Notes: a model not told the origin generated them from the letters alone. A DNA stretch of 64,000 bases from Hydrangea macrophylla (GCA_033977485.1 CM066983.1:105833080-105897079); one strand, 5' to 3'; shown: positions 34,526-47,400, counted from the stretch's first letter. Translations and numbers: made by a program.

Positions 34526-34837
34526 CAATCTCAATCGCACTCACTATACCACATTGACCATTACTCTTTTCCATACTGACCAACATTCACACTCACCATG
34601 CATGTACAACTGACTCCACATGTATGTCATGAAACTTTAAAACATGAGGCAATTTACTGATTTATACAAACGACGAGCGTACGGGAATTGATAAGTCATA
34701 ACACAACGTTTTAATTGTTCAAACATAACCAATTAAGATTCTGCTTTAATAAATTTCCCAAACAGAGCTTTAACAGTTCATAAAATACCACCCAAACAGT
34801 TCCTTAACACAAAACAAACAAGAACTAGAAACTGCCA

Positions 34838-35040
34838 AAAGTCGCGCGCGCGGGCCGCTCGCGCGAAGGTCGCTCGCGCGGGCCACTCGGGCGATATGCC
34901 CAATTTTCGTTTTATTATAAAAACCTTTTCCATCTGCCAGAGTATAGGAAGATTGCGCGATCTGCCTAATTTTTATTTTTCTTATATAAAAACTGTTCTA
35001 TCTGCCAGGGAACGCAAACCTCGCTCGCGCGTGCGAGATG
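34838..35040. repeat. Element 1 3' LTR CG-palindrome block
   Basis: Repeated CGCTCGCGCG and CTCGCGCG words are interspersed with ATTTTC spacers. The block composition differs from that of the partner LTR: it has gained GGTCGCTCGCGCGGGCCACT-type sequence and lost others. Confidence 0.75.
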
Positions 35041-36399
35041 AAGCAGAGGCTTCGTCTTCTTTGTCAAAACTGCTCTGTTTCAGATTTTTAGGGTCTTTTT
35101 GACCCATTTTCAATTCCGAAAATTACTAGGCCTTATTATACATGATTCTCTTTAGTTTTTCACAAGGATTATGAATATGAAACCAATTTAACATAAAACA
35201 AACTATAGCTCTCAAATTTTATGAAATTTCAAAAGACATCAAAACTTCATTTTCAATATACGTTGTGATATGAACGAATTTAGCTCTATAACTTAAACCA
35301 TAGACTTTATATACTATATTCTTTCAAAATCATCTCTAAAAACTAAATTTGGTTGAGGTTAAAAAAAATCTTGATTTTGAGCTATGGAGTTCATACGTGA
35401 AATCAACTATGGTGATTTACAAAATTAACAAATACACAGCAAATAAACATGAAATTACATTCCTAGTGAGTTAGTAATACTCACTGTGATCAAGAATTGT
35501 GTGTTTGTTGAGAAAGAATAAGATCAACAAGAAATACTCCAAGCTTTGGCTATGGAGTTTTAAGCTTTCTTTCTCTAGAAATTTAGAACTCTCAACCCTC
35601 TCTGAAACTCTCTGAATTTGAAGTGCAGAAAGTGAGAGTGTATGTGTGCATATATAGAGAGTAAAATGGATGAACTTGGTGGCCAAGTAATTTCTCTTAT
35701 ACTCAACAAAATAAATTTTGATTTTGAATTACTAATCTCATAATATACATACACACATACGTATATAAGCAACCATCAGATTTTTGAAAAGGCATTGTAG
35801 AGTCATAGGGGTCAAGGGGTGTTTGGGAATTTGGCTTTTAGGTACAACATAACACACACAAATTTGGGGTTGCCAAACATGGCACAAACTAGTTGCCTAG
35901 AATCACTTTGGGTGTTTGGCAAAATAGCTTATGGCACTAGGAATCAAACACACACCATATACATACCCAAACAATCTTTGAAATGATTGGTAGCATTAAT
36001 GAGATTAAAGCAAATGTCACTTCATGATTGGTGGAGAATCCAATATTGCGGGAGATTAACGCGGCGCGGACAGTTTTAAGCACAAACTGGTATTTTTGTG
36101 ACACGGTGTTCATCACAAAAATACAGAAAATTCATTTTAAAGTAGGGATTGATTTTCTGGTTTTATAAAAATACTGATTGAGTCAAAAGCAAACATCTCC
36201 ACCGTTTTGAAATACAGTTTTGAAATTCCACACAGGTATTACAAATTTTATAAACATTACAGTTTGACCCCAATAAGAATTCCAAATATGTAATCAGGCG
36301 AGAAATAAATTCTACACATAAGAATTGTAATTAAAATAAAAAGTAGATAATGAATATTAAATATGACAATGCCAATAAATGGAAATGCAGGTTATTACA

Positions 36400-36412
36400 C
36401 CCTTCCTCCCTT
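36400..36412 (-). promoter_or_regulatory. Polypurine tract of element 1
   Basis: The minus strand reads AAGGGAGGAAGGG directly before the 3' LTR. This is the primer for plus-strand DNA synthesis. Confidence 0.9.
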
Positions 36413-36444
36413 AAACAGAATTTCGTCCCCGAAATCAAGACTAA

Positions 36445-39400
36445 CTACTCCTGAAACAACTCCGGGTATTTCTTCCTCATCTCAGCTTCAACTTCCCACG
36501 AGGCTTCATTCTCGTCATGGTGATTCCACTGAACCTTCACCAATGGGATATCTTTATTCCTCAGCTTCTTAATACTCTGATCTAAAATCTTCACGGGCCT
36601 CTCCTTGTAAGAAACGTTATGACTCGTCTCAATATCGTCATAACTAACCACATGTGAGGGATCTCGTATGTACTTTCTCAGCATACTCACATGAAATACG
36701 TTGTGAACCCCAGACATCTTTGGTGGTAGCGCTAGTCGATAGGCCACCTTCCCGACACGTTCCAAAAACTCGAATGGTCCGATGAAACGCGGAGCTAATT
36801 TCCCTCTCTTTAGACCAAAGCGTACTACTCCTCGGGTCGGTGAAACCTTAAGGAGTACGTGATCTCCAACACTAAATTCCAAATCTTTCCGGCGTCGATC
36901 AGCATAACTCTTATACCTACTTTGAGCGGTTCTCATCCTTTCCTTGACCAGGGAAATTTTCTCGTTGGTTTCTCTAACCAAATCTGGCCCCAGCAGTTCT
37001 GTATCCCCAACTTCTGCCCAACACAACGGAGAACGACATGGTCGTCCGTACAATGCTTCGAACGGAGCCATACCGATACTCATATGATAGCTGTTGTTAT
37101 AGGCAAATTCGACCAAAGGCAAGTGTGTCTCTCAAGATTCTTCGAAATCAATAACACAAGCCCTAAGCATATCTTCCATGATCTAATTAACACGCTCAAT
37201 TTGCCCATCTGTCTGAGGGTGAAAAGCAGTACTCATCTTGAGCGAAGTTCCCATAGCTTCTTGCAGACTTTCCCAAAATCCAGAAGTAAAACGCGCATCA
37301 CGGTCTGACACAATTAACACAGGTGCACCGTGAAGTCGCACAACTTGTTGTATGTACATCCGGCTCATCTTTTCCACCGGGTATATCATACTATAAGCAA
37401 TAAAATGAGCAGACTTCGTCAATCGATCCACGATTACCCAAATAGCGTCATGATTCTGCTGTGATCGAGGCAATCCCACTACAAAATCCATGGTTATATG
37501 CTCCCACTTCCAACCAGGAATAGGTAGTGGTTGCAACAACCCTGATGGTCTCTGATATTCGGCCTTGACTTGCTGACACGTCAAGCACTTGGATACAAAT
37601 TCGGCCACATCCTTCTTCATACCTTCCCACCAGAAGTTTCTCTTCAAATCTTTGTACATTTTCGTTCCTCCTGGGTGAACTGTATATCTTGATTTATGTG
37701 CTTCTTCCAGGATATCCTTCCTTAGCTCTCCAACATCTGGCACACATAATCTATTCCTGCAACGATACCCTCCATCGACTCCCACCTTCCATTCTGTCGG
37801 GTCTTTCTCTGACATCTTTATGAACCATGACTGAAACTTCTCGTCTTCTTTCTGAGCTCCAATAATACGGTCGATAAGAACAGACTGTAGGATAAGACAT
37901 TTGAAAAGTTGTCCTCCTTCTTCAGCACTCTGTAAATCGAACTCCGCCAACGTCTCCAATGCTCGCCATTCTCTGACCATTAAGGGGGCGATCGTCTCAC
38001 GAGTCTGTCGACTCAAAGCATCAGCAACCACATTAACTTTACCGGGGTGATATTCTAACGTGAAGTCGTAATCTTTGATCAGCTCCATCCATCTGCGTTG
38101 CCTCATGTTCAACTCTTTCTGTGTGAACAAATATTTCAGGCTCTTGTGATCGGAGAATAAATCAAACTTCTACTATAGAGGTAGTGTCTCCAAATTTTGA
38201 GTGCAAATACTACTGTCGCCAATTCTAAATCATGAATGGGATAGTTCAACTCATTCGGCTTCAGCTGTCTGGATCCATAGGCGATAACTCTGTCATCTTG
38301 AATAAGTACACACCCTAGCCCTTGATATGACGCATCACTAAAGATAGTGAACTTCTCACAAGGCTTGGGTATAGCTAGTACCGGCACGGTAGTGAGTCTC
38401 TCTTTCAATTCTAGAAAGGCGCGTTCATGCTTCTCTGTCCACTCGAACATCAAATTTTTCTTCGTCAACCCAGTCAATGGTGCAGCTATTTTAGAAAACC
38501 CTTCAACAAATCTTCTGTAATAGCCTGCAAATCCAAGGAAACTTCTAACCTCAGTAGGGTTGCTCGGCCTAACCCAATTTGACACAGCATCTGTTTTGGA
38601 TGAATCCACAGAAATTCCTTGAGATGACACCTTGTGTCCCAAAAATTTAACTTCTTGCAACCAGAACTCACACTTACTGAACTTGGCATACAGGTGGTGG
38701 TCCTTAAGCGTCTGCATCGTAATCCGTAGATGTTGCTCGTGTTCTTCTCCTAACTTAGAATAGATCAAAATATCATCTATAAAGACAATGAAAAACTGAT
38801 CCAAATAAGGCTTGAACACTCTGTTCATCAAATCCATAAATACTGTCGGGGCATTCGTCATTCCAAACGGCATCACTAGAAATTCATAATGACCATATCG
38901 GGTTCTGAAAGCAGTCTTAGGTATGTCTTCCTTCCGTACCCTCAACTGATGATATCCCGACCTAAGGTCTATCTTGGAAAATGTCGTAGCTCCTTGTAGT
39001 TGATCAAACAAATCGTCAATCCGAGGTAAGGGATACTTGTTCTTGATAGTCACTCGGTTCAATTGTTTGTAATCGATGCACAGCCTGAGCGTCACATCCT
39101 TCTTCTTCATAAATAACACCGGTGCTCCCCAAGGCGATGTACTTGGACGTACAAAACCTAGGTTCTTGAGCTCTTGAACTTGTTCCTTCAATTCCAATAG
39201 TTCGGTGGGGGCCATTCTGTAGGGAACCTTCGTGATCGGTATGGTACCCGGTATAAGCTCAATACAGAACTCTATACTTCTCTCGGGCGGCAGACCAGAA
39301 ACATCTTGAAATACTTCTTCGAAGTCCTTGACTACAGGTATAGACGACGCTATCGCTTCTGTACTAACGACTTCGACGTTAGCCAAACACCTGGTGAGGA

Positions 39401-40877
39401 ACATATCTCCCGAAGGGCTACATTGAAAATCAAAGGGTAGATTCTCATTGTCGGGGAATGTAATTCTCTTCCTCGCACAATCCAACTTCACTTGATTCTG
39501 AGATAGCCAATCCATTCCTAGGATTATGTCGAACTCCTTCATCGATAGGACAATCAACCTTGCAGGGATTTCACGGTCTCCTAGCCGTAAAGGACAATCC
39601 TTGCACACGTGTCCTAATCTGACTGCGGCTCCTAATGGTGAAGTAGCCCTCAAAGCTTTCTCTAAACGATGAGGTAAAATACCCAATCTCCGAATTGTAT
39701 TAACAGATATGAACGAAAGAGCAGCACCCGTATCAAATAACACTTTAACATGGGAGTTAAATAGAGTTAATGTACCTTCCACTACTTGCTCATCAGGTTG
39801 AGCTTCTCCATAATCTCCTTCTTCATACACAGTTCCATTATATCCTGCTGCATCAGGGATAACAACATTCAAGCGAGTCTGACCCTGTTGACCATACGTC
39901 ACTTGCTTAGGGGCAGTACAGAACTTGCTGATGTGACCTGGTTCACCACAGTTATAGTAAACTATGCCTTGCTGAGCAGCACGCCTTGGTGCCTTGCAAT
40001 CTCGAGCCAGATGACCGGGGTTGCCACAATTGAAACACTTCCCAGTGCTACTACCTTCTCCTACTCGGGGTGGAGTCGGATAGGTGATAGCTTGGGTCCT
40101 CTTGCTCCCATCGAAATTCCTCTTCTGCCCTTGGGTACGATTCATTGGTGGTCTATTTCCAAAATTACCCCTTTGAGGCGGTCGGAATTCAAATTGCTTA
40201 CGGTCCACTCGAGCGTCTTCTTCTAGATCAGTAGCAAAGCCAACCAATCCCTTAAACGACTTATCTAGGTGACCGAGAGTCAGGCGGCGAATCTGTGGTG
40301 TCAGCCCTTGGTTGTACTTATGGATCTTCTTCTCCTCAGTATCAACCATATGAGGGGCAAACCGAGACAGTCTCTCAAACTGAGTAGTGTACTCTTGCAC
40401 TGACTTAGTCCCCTGAGTCAAATCCATGAATTCTTTCTCCCTTCTGTGCCTTTCTGTAGCCGGGAAATACTTTTTCAGGAATCTTCCTTTGAATGCAGTC
40501 CAAGTCATTCCTATAGCAGATGTGTTCCCAATAATGGCTATCACCGAGTCCCACCAATCTGCAGCGGCGTCGGTCAATTGAAATGTAGCCAATCTCCTCT
40601 TATCCATCTCGTTTCACTGAACAGCCTCGAACATACGGTCCATTTGCCTAAACCATTGTTTGGCTTTCCATGGTTCTGTGGTACCCGCAAACTGTTCGGG
40701 CCTTAGCGCACGAAATCTCTCCAGCAACTTGTCTCCAGTTTGGCGGTCTCGTCGGTTGTCATTCGTATTACTGATTCTTTCCAAACGTCTGACAAAAGCT
40801 TCAAACATCCCCGTAGGATCGGCAGCCTCAGGTGCTCCCTCGATCAGATTCCTGTTCCTCCTTAGTCCTCCAGCCAT
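36445..40877 (-). pseudogene. Element 1 gag-pol polyprotein, interrupted
   Basis: In order on the minus strand: gag start MAGGLRRNRN (40877), a capsid region with FRALRPEQFAGTTEPWKAKQ, a TGA at 40614-40616, then the main ORF to 38136. That ORF holds zinc knuckle [14 protein letters not shown], a second knuckle with its first Cys replaced ([14 protein letters not shown]), protease [23 protein letters not shown] and RNase [13 protein letters not shown] 1-bp loss near 38165 shifts frame into integrase (37183-38130; [21 protein letters not shown]). Two more stops follow near 37180 and 37130, before the C-terminal region and chromodomain-like VKVQWNHHDENEASWEVEAE (36445-36530). It is inactive. Confidence 0.92.
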
Positions 40878-41180
40878 TCTATGCATGATAGTGATAGTAG
40901 AATGAGAAACATGCATGCAACAGTGCTATGAAGCAATTTAAATGACGACGACGTTCAAAAGATATATTTTATATATAACTTCTCATCAAGTTGATACAAA
41001 AAGCATGTATGATCAGATCTGTGCCTACCCTATCTGTGTGGGTTAGGACGCATGCAAGAGTTAATGTTACAAAAATGGGGTCATCGCCCTATCTGCTAAT
41101 GCATGTAATTACAGTTTGCAAAAAGAGAATAGAGCTACTAGTCAAAAGTAGTCAATATATACAAGGCGATATCTAAACGG

Positions 41181-41786
41181 TCAGTCATCGCCATAGGTAG
41201 CCATCAAAAGGTCAAGCGAGTCAGCCTGATGAAGTCGTTGAACATGAGAGGGGCTTGCCCCAAAATTACAGCTATGTGAGGTCAACAACGAAGCAGGTCC
41301 AGGGGCATCTGCCTCTGGCAAAGCTAGCTCAAGTGCTAGTGCCTCCCCAAGGTCAACTGCGAAGTCGTCCCAACCTATGCCATCCTCCTCAGCGTCCTCG
41401 ATAATAGGGGCAAGTATAATGTCACCGTCACCATCATCCTCAACAACGGGGACGACTGGTGGAGGCATCTCCAGCTGTGAAAGGTGAGCCTGCACAACCT
41501 GAGCCTCAAGAAGTAGATAGAAGGCATCACTGTTAACCAAGCGAACCATCTCTACAAGCACTAAGTGCTGAATCTCTATAAAGTACAGGATCTCGAGGCG
41601 GGCACGGGACTAGTCGACCAGTCCTAACACATGAATCTGGTGCCAAAGATCTAACTCAACGGTAGCAGCTGCACGCTCCCTAATGGTGGTGAAATAAAGT
41701 ATCGCAGAAGCCGGTACTATCGCTCCCACAGTAACACAATGCCCTCCAAAAGCATCAGGTACAAAAAGAGGCTGAGCTGGATCCAT
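41181..41786 (-). pseudogene. Element 1 pre-gag ORF (extra ORF between PBS and gag)
   Basis: From an ATG at 41786 the frame is open for 201 codons with one TAG at 41610-41612. The N-terminus MDPAQPLFVPDAFGGH matches the element 2 pre-gag ORF (MDPEFHLFVTDAYGGH), and both continue with an RER motif, a D-x-W and a PPxxVV followed by an acidic tail. Element 1 is longer and very acidic after PPPVVPVVEDDGDGD. A splice-acceptor-like CCTTTTTTAG ends 3 bases before the ATG. I recognise no known domain. Gag follows about 300 bp downstream. Conservation between two diverged elements suggests a real protein. Confidence 0.65.
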
Positions 41787-41960
41787 ACCTAAAAAAGGTA
41801 CTAACTTAAATCAGGACAGAGATATCTTAGGCGTTTGGGTTCTGAGTCTACCCTCCCTATCGTAACATCAGGTGCAAAGCTTAAGCTAACAAATCATGGA
41901 ATCGGGTCTACACTGGTAAACCCTAACCTGGCTAAACTATCTTGAGATAAACAATAACCT

Positions 41961-41973
41961 GGCTCTGATACCA
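41961..41973 (-). promoter_or_regulatory. Primer-binding site of element 1, tRNA-iMet
   Basis: The minus strand reads TGGTATCAGAGCC eight bases after the 5' LTR end, complementary to initiator tRNA-Met. Confidence 0.95.
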
Positions 41974-42324
41974 CTAAATCCTGTCACGCCCCGACATAGC
42001 ATAAATAAGGAAAGTGTTTAATTTTCTTTATGGACCCGTAGGTCGCGACAGCTTGAAGGATCGATTCCGTCCCAAACGTCGAACAACAATAAACCATAAT
42101 CAGAGTAGAGCAATCAAAGCTTACAAATATTTTTCTAACTTATTACATATTACAGCACGGGGTCTCTAAAGGCACAAACCGCCTTAAATCAAAACAATAA
42201 CTTAGTGTCTATTAAAGTCATCCTTAACAGTTCAACTTAAATCATATAACAGTAAACTCTGTTTCCAGCAGTTGTTCTCAATTTGCATAGTCATAGTGTT
42301 CAGCCTGATCATAACCTGAAAAAC

Positions 42325-42381
42325 CTGAACACGAATGTCCAGGGCGCATCAACGTTGTCAGCTTCAAGAAGCTGGTGAGTA
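42325..42381 (-). other. Two-stem leader module, element 1 5' LTR
   Basis: Minus strand: ACTCACCAGCTTCTTGAAGC with a CAGCTT/AAGCTG-type stem, then GACAACGTTGATGCG, then CTGGACATTCGTGTTCAG with CTGGAC/GTTCAG pairing. Same layout as in element 2 and LTR-D. Confidence 0.55.
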
Positions 42382-42624
42382 TTAAAAACATAACTTTGAA
42401 TGTAAAACATACTCATATACCCTTTTACATTTCTCATTTAATCCAATATTAAAGCAAGAAGTTCATTTTAGGAAACAAGCACAATATTATTTAAATGATA
42501 TCATGCTCGTATATGTGACCGTGTATGAGAACAATGCACCATCTCATCTTACCGACTCTTTTCTCTCGACAAAACCCAACAACCCACCATCACACGCCGG
42601 TATCTTTGAAACGCTAAGATAGCC

Positions 42625-42970
42625 ACACTTTAGCACAGGGGTACCAGGGAATGTCCAGTTTGCCTCACACTTTGGTCCGGGGTACCAGGGAGTGTCCATT
42701 GCCTCACACTTTGACTACCTAATCCGCCATGCAAATACCGGAGGAACCCTCTCGCAGTATCCAGACTCGGGTATCAGGGAGTGTCCGTAGGCCACACTTT
42801 AGCACTTCCATGGGTGCCAGGGAATGTCCAAGTTCGGCTTCACACACTTTGACGCTACCATGGTCATCAGGGAGTGTCCAGTTTTGCCACCGTCGCATTT
42901 CAAAGACACCCTCGCCGCAATCTCAATCACAACACACTTTGGTACTCACTTACCAGGGAGTGTCCACATC
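42625..42970 (-). repeat. Element 1 5' LTR minisatellite
   Basis: Nearly identical to 34180-34525, with CACACTTT and GGGAGTGTCC units. Confidence 0.8.
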
Positions 42971-43285
42971 ACAATCTCAATCGCACTCACTATACCACAT
43001 TGACCATTACTCTTTTCCATACTGACCAACATTCACACTCACCATGCATGTACAACTGACTCCACATGTATGTCATGAAACTTTAAAACATGAGGCAATT
43101 TACTGATTTATACAAACGACGAGCGTACGGGAATTGATAAGTCATAACACAACGTTTTAATCGTTCAAACATAACCAATTAAGATTCTGCTTTAATAAAT
43201 TTCCCAAACAGAGCTTTAACAGTTCATAAAATACCACCCAAACAGTTCCTTAACACAAAACAAACAAGAACTAGAAACTGCCAAA

Positions 43286-43540
43286 AGTCGCGCGCGTGGG
43301 CCGCTCGCGCGATATGCCCAATTTTTGTTTTATTATAAAAACCTTTTCCATCTGCCAGAGTATAGGAAGATCGCGCGCACGGATCGCTCGCGCGAATCGC
43401 TTGTGCGGTCCGCTCGCGCGATCTGCCTAATTTTCATTTTTCTTATATAAAAATTGTTCTGTCTGCCAGGGAACGCAAACCTCGCGCGCGCGGGCCGATC
43501 GCACGAGGGGTCGCTCGCGCGATCGCGCGCGCGAGATGAA
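43286..43540. repeat. Element 1 5' LTR CG-palindrome block
   Basis: Contains GCTCGCGCGAT, GATCGCGCGCACGG, CCGCTCGCGCGATC and GATCGCGCGCGCGAG. It is longer than the block in the 3' LTR and differs by whole sub-blocks. Confidence 0.75.
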
Positions 43541-43615
43541 GCAGAGACTTCGTCTTCTTCGTCAGAACTGCTCTGTTTCTGAATTTGAAGTGCAGAAAGT
43601 GAGAGTGTATGTGTG

Positions 43616-43624
43616 CATATATAG
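43616..43624 (-). promoter_or_regulatory. TATA box of element 1 5' LTR
   Basis: Minus strand CTATATATG, about 740 bp into the LTR in element orientation, just upstream of the deletion junction and the CG-palindrome block. Confidence 0.6.
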
Positions 43625-44387
43625 AGAGTAAAATGGATGAACTTGGTAGCCAAGTAATTTATCTTATACTCAACAAAATAAATTTTGGTTTTGAATTACT
43701 AATCTCATAATATACATACACACATACGTATATAAGCAACCATCAGATTTTTGAAAAGGCATTGTAGAGTCATAGGGGTCAAGGGGTGTTTGGGAATTTG
43801 GCTTTTAGGTACAACATAACACACACAAATTTGGGGTTGCCAAACATGGCACAAACTAGTTGCCTAGAATCACTTTGGGTGTTTGGCAAAATAGCTTATG
43901 GCACTAGGAATTAAACACACACCATATACATACCCAAACAATCTTTGAAATGATTGGTAGCATTAATGAGATTAAAGCAAGTGTCACTTCATGATTGGTG
44001 GAGAATCCAATATTGTGGGAGATTAACGCGGCGCGGACAGTTTTAAGCACAAACTGGTATTTTTGTGACACGGTGTTCATCACAAAAATACAGAAAATTC
44101 ATTTTAAAGTAGGGATTGATTTTCTGGTTTTATAAAAATACTGATTGAGTCAAAAGCAAACATCTCCACCATTTTGAAATACAGTTTTGAAATTCCACAC
44201 AGGTATTACAAATTTTATAAACATTACAGTTTGACCCCAATAAGAATTCCAAATATGTAATCAAGCGAGAAATAAATTCTACACATAAGAATTGTAATTA
44301 AAATAAAAAGTAGATAATGAATATTAAATATGACAATGCCAATAAATGAAAATGCAGGTTATTACAATAATCCTTCACAATAGAGGG

Positions 44388-44425
44388 CACTTAGACCGGT
44401 CAAACTGTCCCCTTCGACCGGTCGA
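44388..44425. repeat. LTR-C palindromes, right half
   Basis: TTAGACCGGTCAAAC and TTCGACCGGTCGAATGAC, the continuation of the cluster at 33484-33520 after the element 1 insertion. Confidence 0.8.
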
Positions 44426-47400
44426 ATGACCCTCTGACAGCAATCCTTCTTACACTAAGATATTGCCTAAGGTCAAGCGATCCTACGATCGTAATATACT
44501 TCAATCCTTAAAGTAAAACATTTCAAAACGTGAACTCTAGGTTCAGATTCATAATAACTTAACCAACCCAAACCATGTTTTCAAGGTCAAAACAAAATGT
44601 AGTAATTCCATACAGGACTTGGAACTAAAATAAAATGTTTACAAGACTATTATCCATTCTATTACAAGTTCCTTAACAACAAAAATGAAATAGACGATCC
44701 GATTACAAAACTATGGAATAAACATGACAAGTCGTCTTCTAAGTGAACTCTCAAGCCCATGTGCTCACTTTCCCAATTCTTCGTCGGCATTAACACCTGA
44801 AATGGTTATTTGAATAATCACATATAATTCGATTTGTTTAAGCTAACGTTTAGTGAATAAAACAACATATGCACATGAATGATAAACATGGTCGCATTCA
44901 CATCTCTACATTTCATACTAGTCGCGGGAGACTCACATGCACATTCCATACTCCCAATCCGCGACTCCTCGCCAATAAGTCCACGCGAAAGGGTAAGACC
45001 CATGATTCTTCTCTTCAATAGTGCAACCTTAATGCCTATATCGGCTCCACAAAATGACTTAGTGACCACGTGCTCCTTCTGACCCAAATAAGCAACTCAA
45101 CATGCTTAAATACATATAACCATGCTTTCGGTAATCAAAATATTTCACCATGCAATTGGGCCTACTTATCAATATAATTGCCCAATATGAACTACACAAT
45201 ATATCTCTATGAATAAACACATGTTATTCACACAAAACATGAATACATGCCAAGAAATCATTCCAAAGACATAGTTGAATCACTCACCTCCGAATAACGC
45301 TCCTATAATTAAATCCGAAGAAAACCCGTGCACAAAGAACGTGCAGAAAAGCTTTTAGTACAGTTCCTATAGATCAAAAGTCCGATTATAAACTTTTATG
45401 AAAAATTATAGAAAAAGACTTTTCGGAAAACTTAGCCAAATAGGCCCTAATAGATATCAAAACGAAGCTCTTACCTCGGGGAGCTCGAATATGAAATCTA
45501 GAATAAATCAGACGGACATAAGGTCGTCGTTTGGCGTCGAGAAGCTCTAAGCAATCAAATTCCCTTTTGGCCTCTCTTGAAACTTAGGTTAGAAGCTTGA
45601 TGAAATATATAAAGTCATCTCTATCTATATATAGGCAATACTTCTGAAAATTGTGTTTACCTCCCCGTAAATTTTCAAAACTCCTTAACAGTCTCTGAAA
45701 CTTTCTACACAGCTAATTCACAGCTTTACAAGTGAAACCTCAAAATTATAAAAGTTTCTGACTAAGTTCCGTTTGGTTGTTAAAACGCAAATTCTTATAT
45801 GACTTTTTCAAAGTTGCTAATTAGCCTACCAATTTAATAGCGTGTTAATTTGTCCTCACCAGGATGCTAAATCTAACAATATAAATATTTTCTAAACCGG
45901 AAAATAATACAGATAGTGAAATACACAGGTAAATATTTATTTTCAGATAAACATTTAAAGTATTCCACAGTGGCCGTCTCATACTTGGAGAGACGTCACA
46001 ACAACAAATCACTCAACCACCACAATCTCAAAGGGTTCTCAAACACAGATACCCAAATTGACTCGTAAGTCAAAACTCACTCACACATGTGTCATAGGAC
46101 ACACCACATTACATTATCATGCATGACAATGTAATGAAATATAATAACACAAATGTGGGTGTTATAACCTCCACCAAAACAAACCTAGATTGCCACCAAC
46201 ACCATCGCCACCACTACCGTCGGCCACCACCACCAACACCATCACCACATCAAACCAGATCTAGATCTGGATCTACTTGAGTCGTTTTCATATTTCTGCA
46301 AATCTGGAAATTTACAGTAAGAGAAATTTCACTTACTATATTTTGAAGTGAATTTTTTTTAGTTTTGAAGTAAAGATCTTGAGTGAAATTTCACTTATTA
46401 TAAGTTAAGTTAAGTGAAATTTTAATTACTGTAAAATCTGGTGGTTCATAGGTGTTTTTGTGAGAAGCAAAATCACCATCGATCTAGGCTTGGTAGTATG
46501 TCAAACTATTAAGAGAAAGTTCTCATCATAAGAGAAATTTCTCTTAAGATTTCTGATTTCTAATTTATGAGAAAAAATGTTAGAGAGAGAAAGTCTAGAG
46601 TGAGAAGATGAATCATCCACTGTAATTTTCTTTATCTTTTTATAACTAATTGATATATATATATATTGATTGATATATCTTAGTCCTACAATTTGTAGAA
46701 AGAGAAAGGGTGGGGGCTATGGTGATGGAGGCAAGGGGAGGTCGCCGGAGGTCCGGTGACTAGAGGGAGAGGTTGTCGGAGGTGACTAGGCTGGTCACCG
46801 GAGCTGGTATGGGTGGTGGCAATGGTGGCTAAGGTTTGGCTAAGGTTGGAGGATGAAGATGAGAGTATTTTGGTCTATGGGTATTGTGAGGACTTATCCT
46901 CAATATCGATTTTAAGTTATCCTTAATCACAATAAAGCTCATCTTAATGACCTTTTCACCAATTTTCCCTAGTTAATATCATTATTAGGGGATTTCATAA
47001 TAGGACTTTGGAACTTATGGGGGTGTAAACGAAATTTTGACTAAGAGTCATAACCTTGAAAGTCTTGGAGAAGACATGATGGATTTCATCTCCTTTTTCA
47101 TTTCAAAAGAAAAAAAACAAAGAGTTACAGAGAGTTGGCGAGGAAGAAAAATAAAAGTTTCACGGTGCCGTTTCTTCGCCGTTCGACCTCTATTTCGCAA
47201 ATCGAAATCATATTTAGACATGGGAGGTGAGAGGATTATTTCTATGTCTTTCTTTTTCAGTTTTGGTAACATTTTTCTGTGACCCATTTTGAGGGGTGAT
47301 ACATATATGTGATATACATATATATAAGAATATCATTGGGAGTAACTAGAGTTTGTTTTGCGAAGGAATTTGGGATTTCTAGGCTAATTTTGGACTTATT

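Larger units (their letters stand above)
33536..36399 (-). repeat. Element 1 3' LTR (2,864 bp)
   Basis: TGTCACGCCTCG to GGTTATTACA on the plus strand. It keeps the about 530 bp that the other LTR has lost, including the GTGAGT...ACTCAC motif near 35463-35486. Minisatellite: 34180-34525. GC-palindrome block: 34838-35040. Two-stem module: 33876-33936. It is the same family as the solo LTR at 1.9-4.8 kb. Confidence 0.95.
33536..44366 (-). mobile_element. Element 1: full-length Tekay-like Ty3/gypsy retrotransposon
   Basis: This 10,831-bp element is flanked by perfect ATAAT duplications (33531-33535, 44367-44371) inside LTR-C. On the minus strand it runs 5' LTR (44366-41982), PBS, extra pre-gag ORF, gag-pol, PPT and 3' LTR (36399-33536). 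The integrase C-terminus ends in a chromodomain-like segment, which with long LTRs and the iMet PBS points to the Tekay/Del chromoviruses. Gag-pol has three nonsense codons and one frameshift, and the 5' LTR has a 0.5-kb deletion, so it is not autonomous now. Confidence 0.95.
41982..44366 (-). repeat. Element 1 5' LTR (2,385 bp, internally deleted)
   Basis: Same ends as the 3' LTR. It lacks about 530 bp, joining CTCTGTTTC to TGAATTTGAAG near 43578. The missing segment is present in the 3' LTR and in the solo LTR at 1.9 kb, so this is a deletion. TATA (minus) survives at 43616-43624, but the leader just downstream, with the GTGAGT motif, is gone. Confidence 0.95.
33184..46166 (-). mobile_element. 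LTR-C: solo LTR carrying full-length element 1
   Basis: It starts TGTCACAGCTCGG and ends GTGGGTGTTATA (terminal CA mutated to TA). Flanks ACCTA (33179-33183) and ACCTC (46167-46171) differ at one base. Without element 1 it is 2,147 bp. It resembles the LTRs at 8.1 and 29.0 kb. GACCGGTC-type palindromes lie on both sides of the element 1 insertion, which landed in the middle of that cluster. Confidence 0.85.
32879..46969. mobile_element. Non-autonomous MULE-like element, inside LTR-A
   Basis: Outer parts 32879-33183 and 46172-46969 form a long imperfect inverted repeat. Examples are TTCATCTTCATCCTCCCATG then GCCACCATT at left, against the reverse complement of GGTTGGAGGATGAAGATGA and AATGGTGGC at right. 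Flanking 9-mers TAGTAAAAA and TAGTTAATA match at 7 of 9, the length expected for Mutator-like elements. Without nested LTR-C it is about 1,103 bp. Terminal GGGA bases agree. No transposase is present; the interior is C/A-rich. Confidence 0.6.

Noticed and set aside
34283..34579. 98-aa ORF repeated at 42729-43025
   Set aside because: It is a reading through the LTR minisatellite in both LTRs of element 1, opposite to the element's coding strand.
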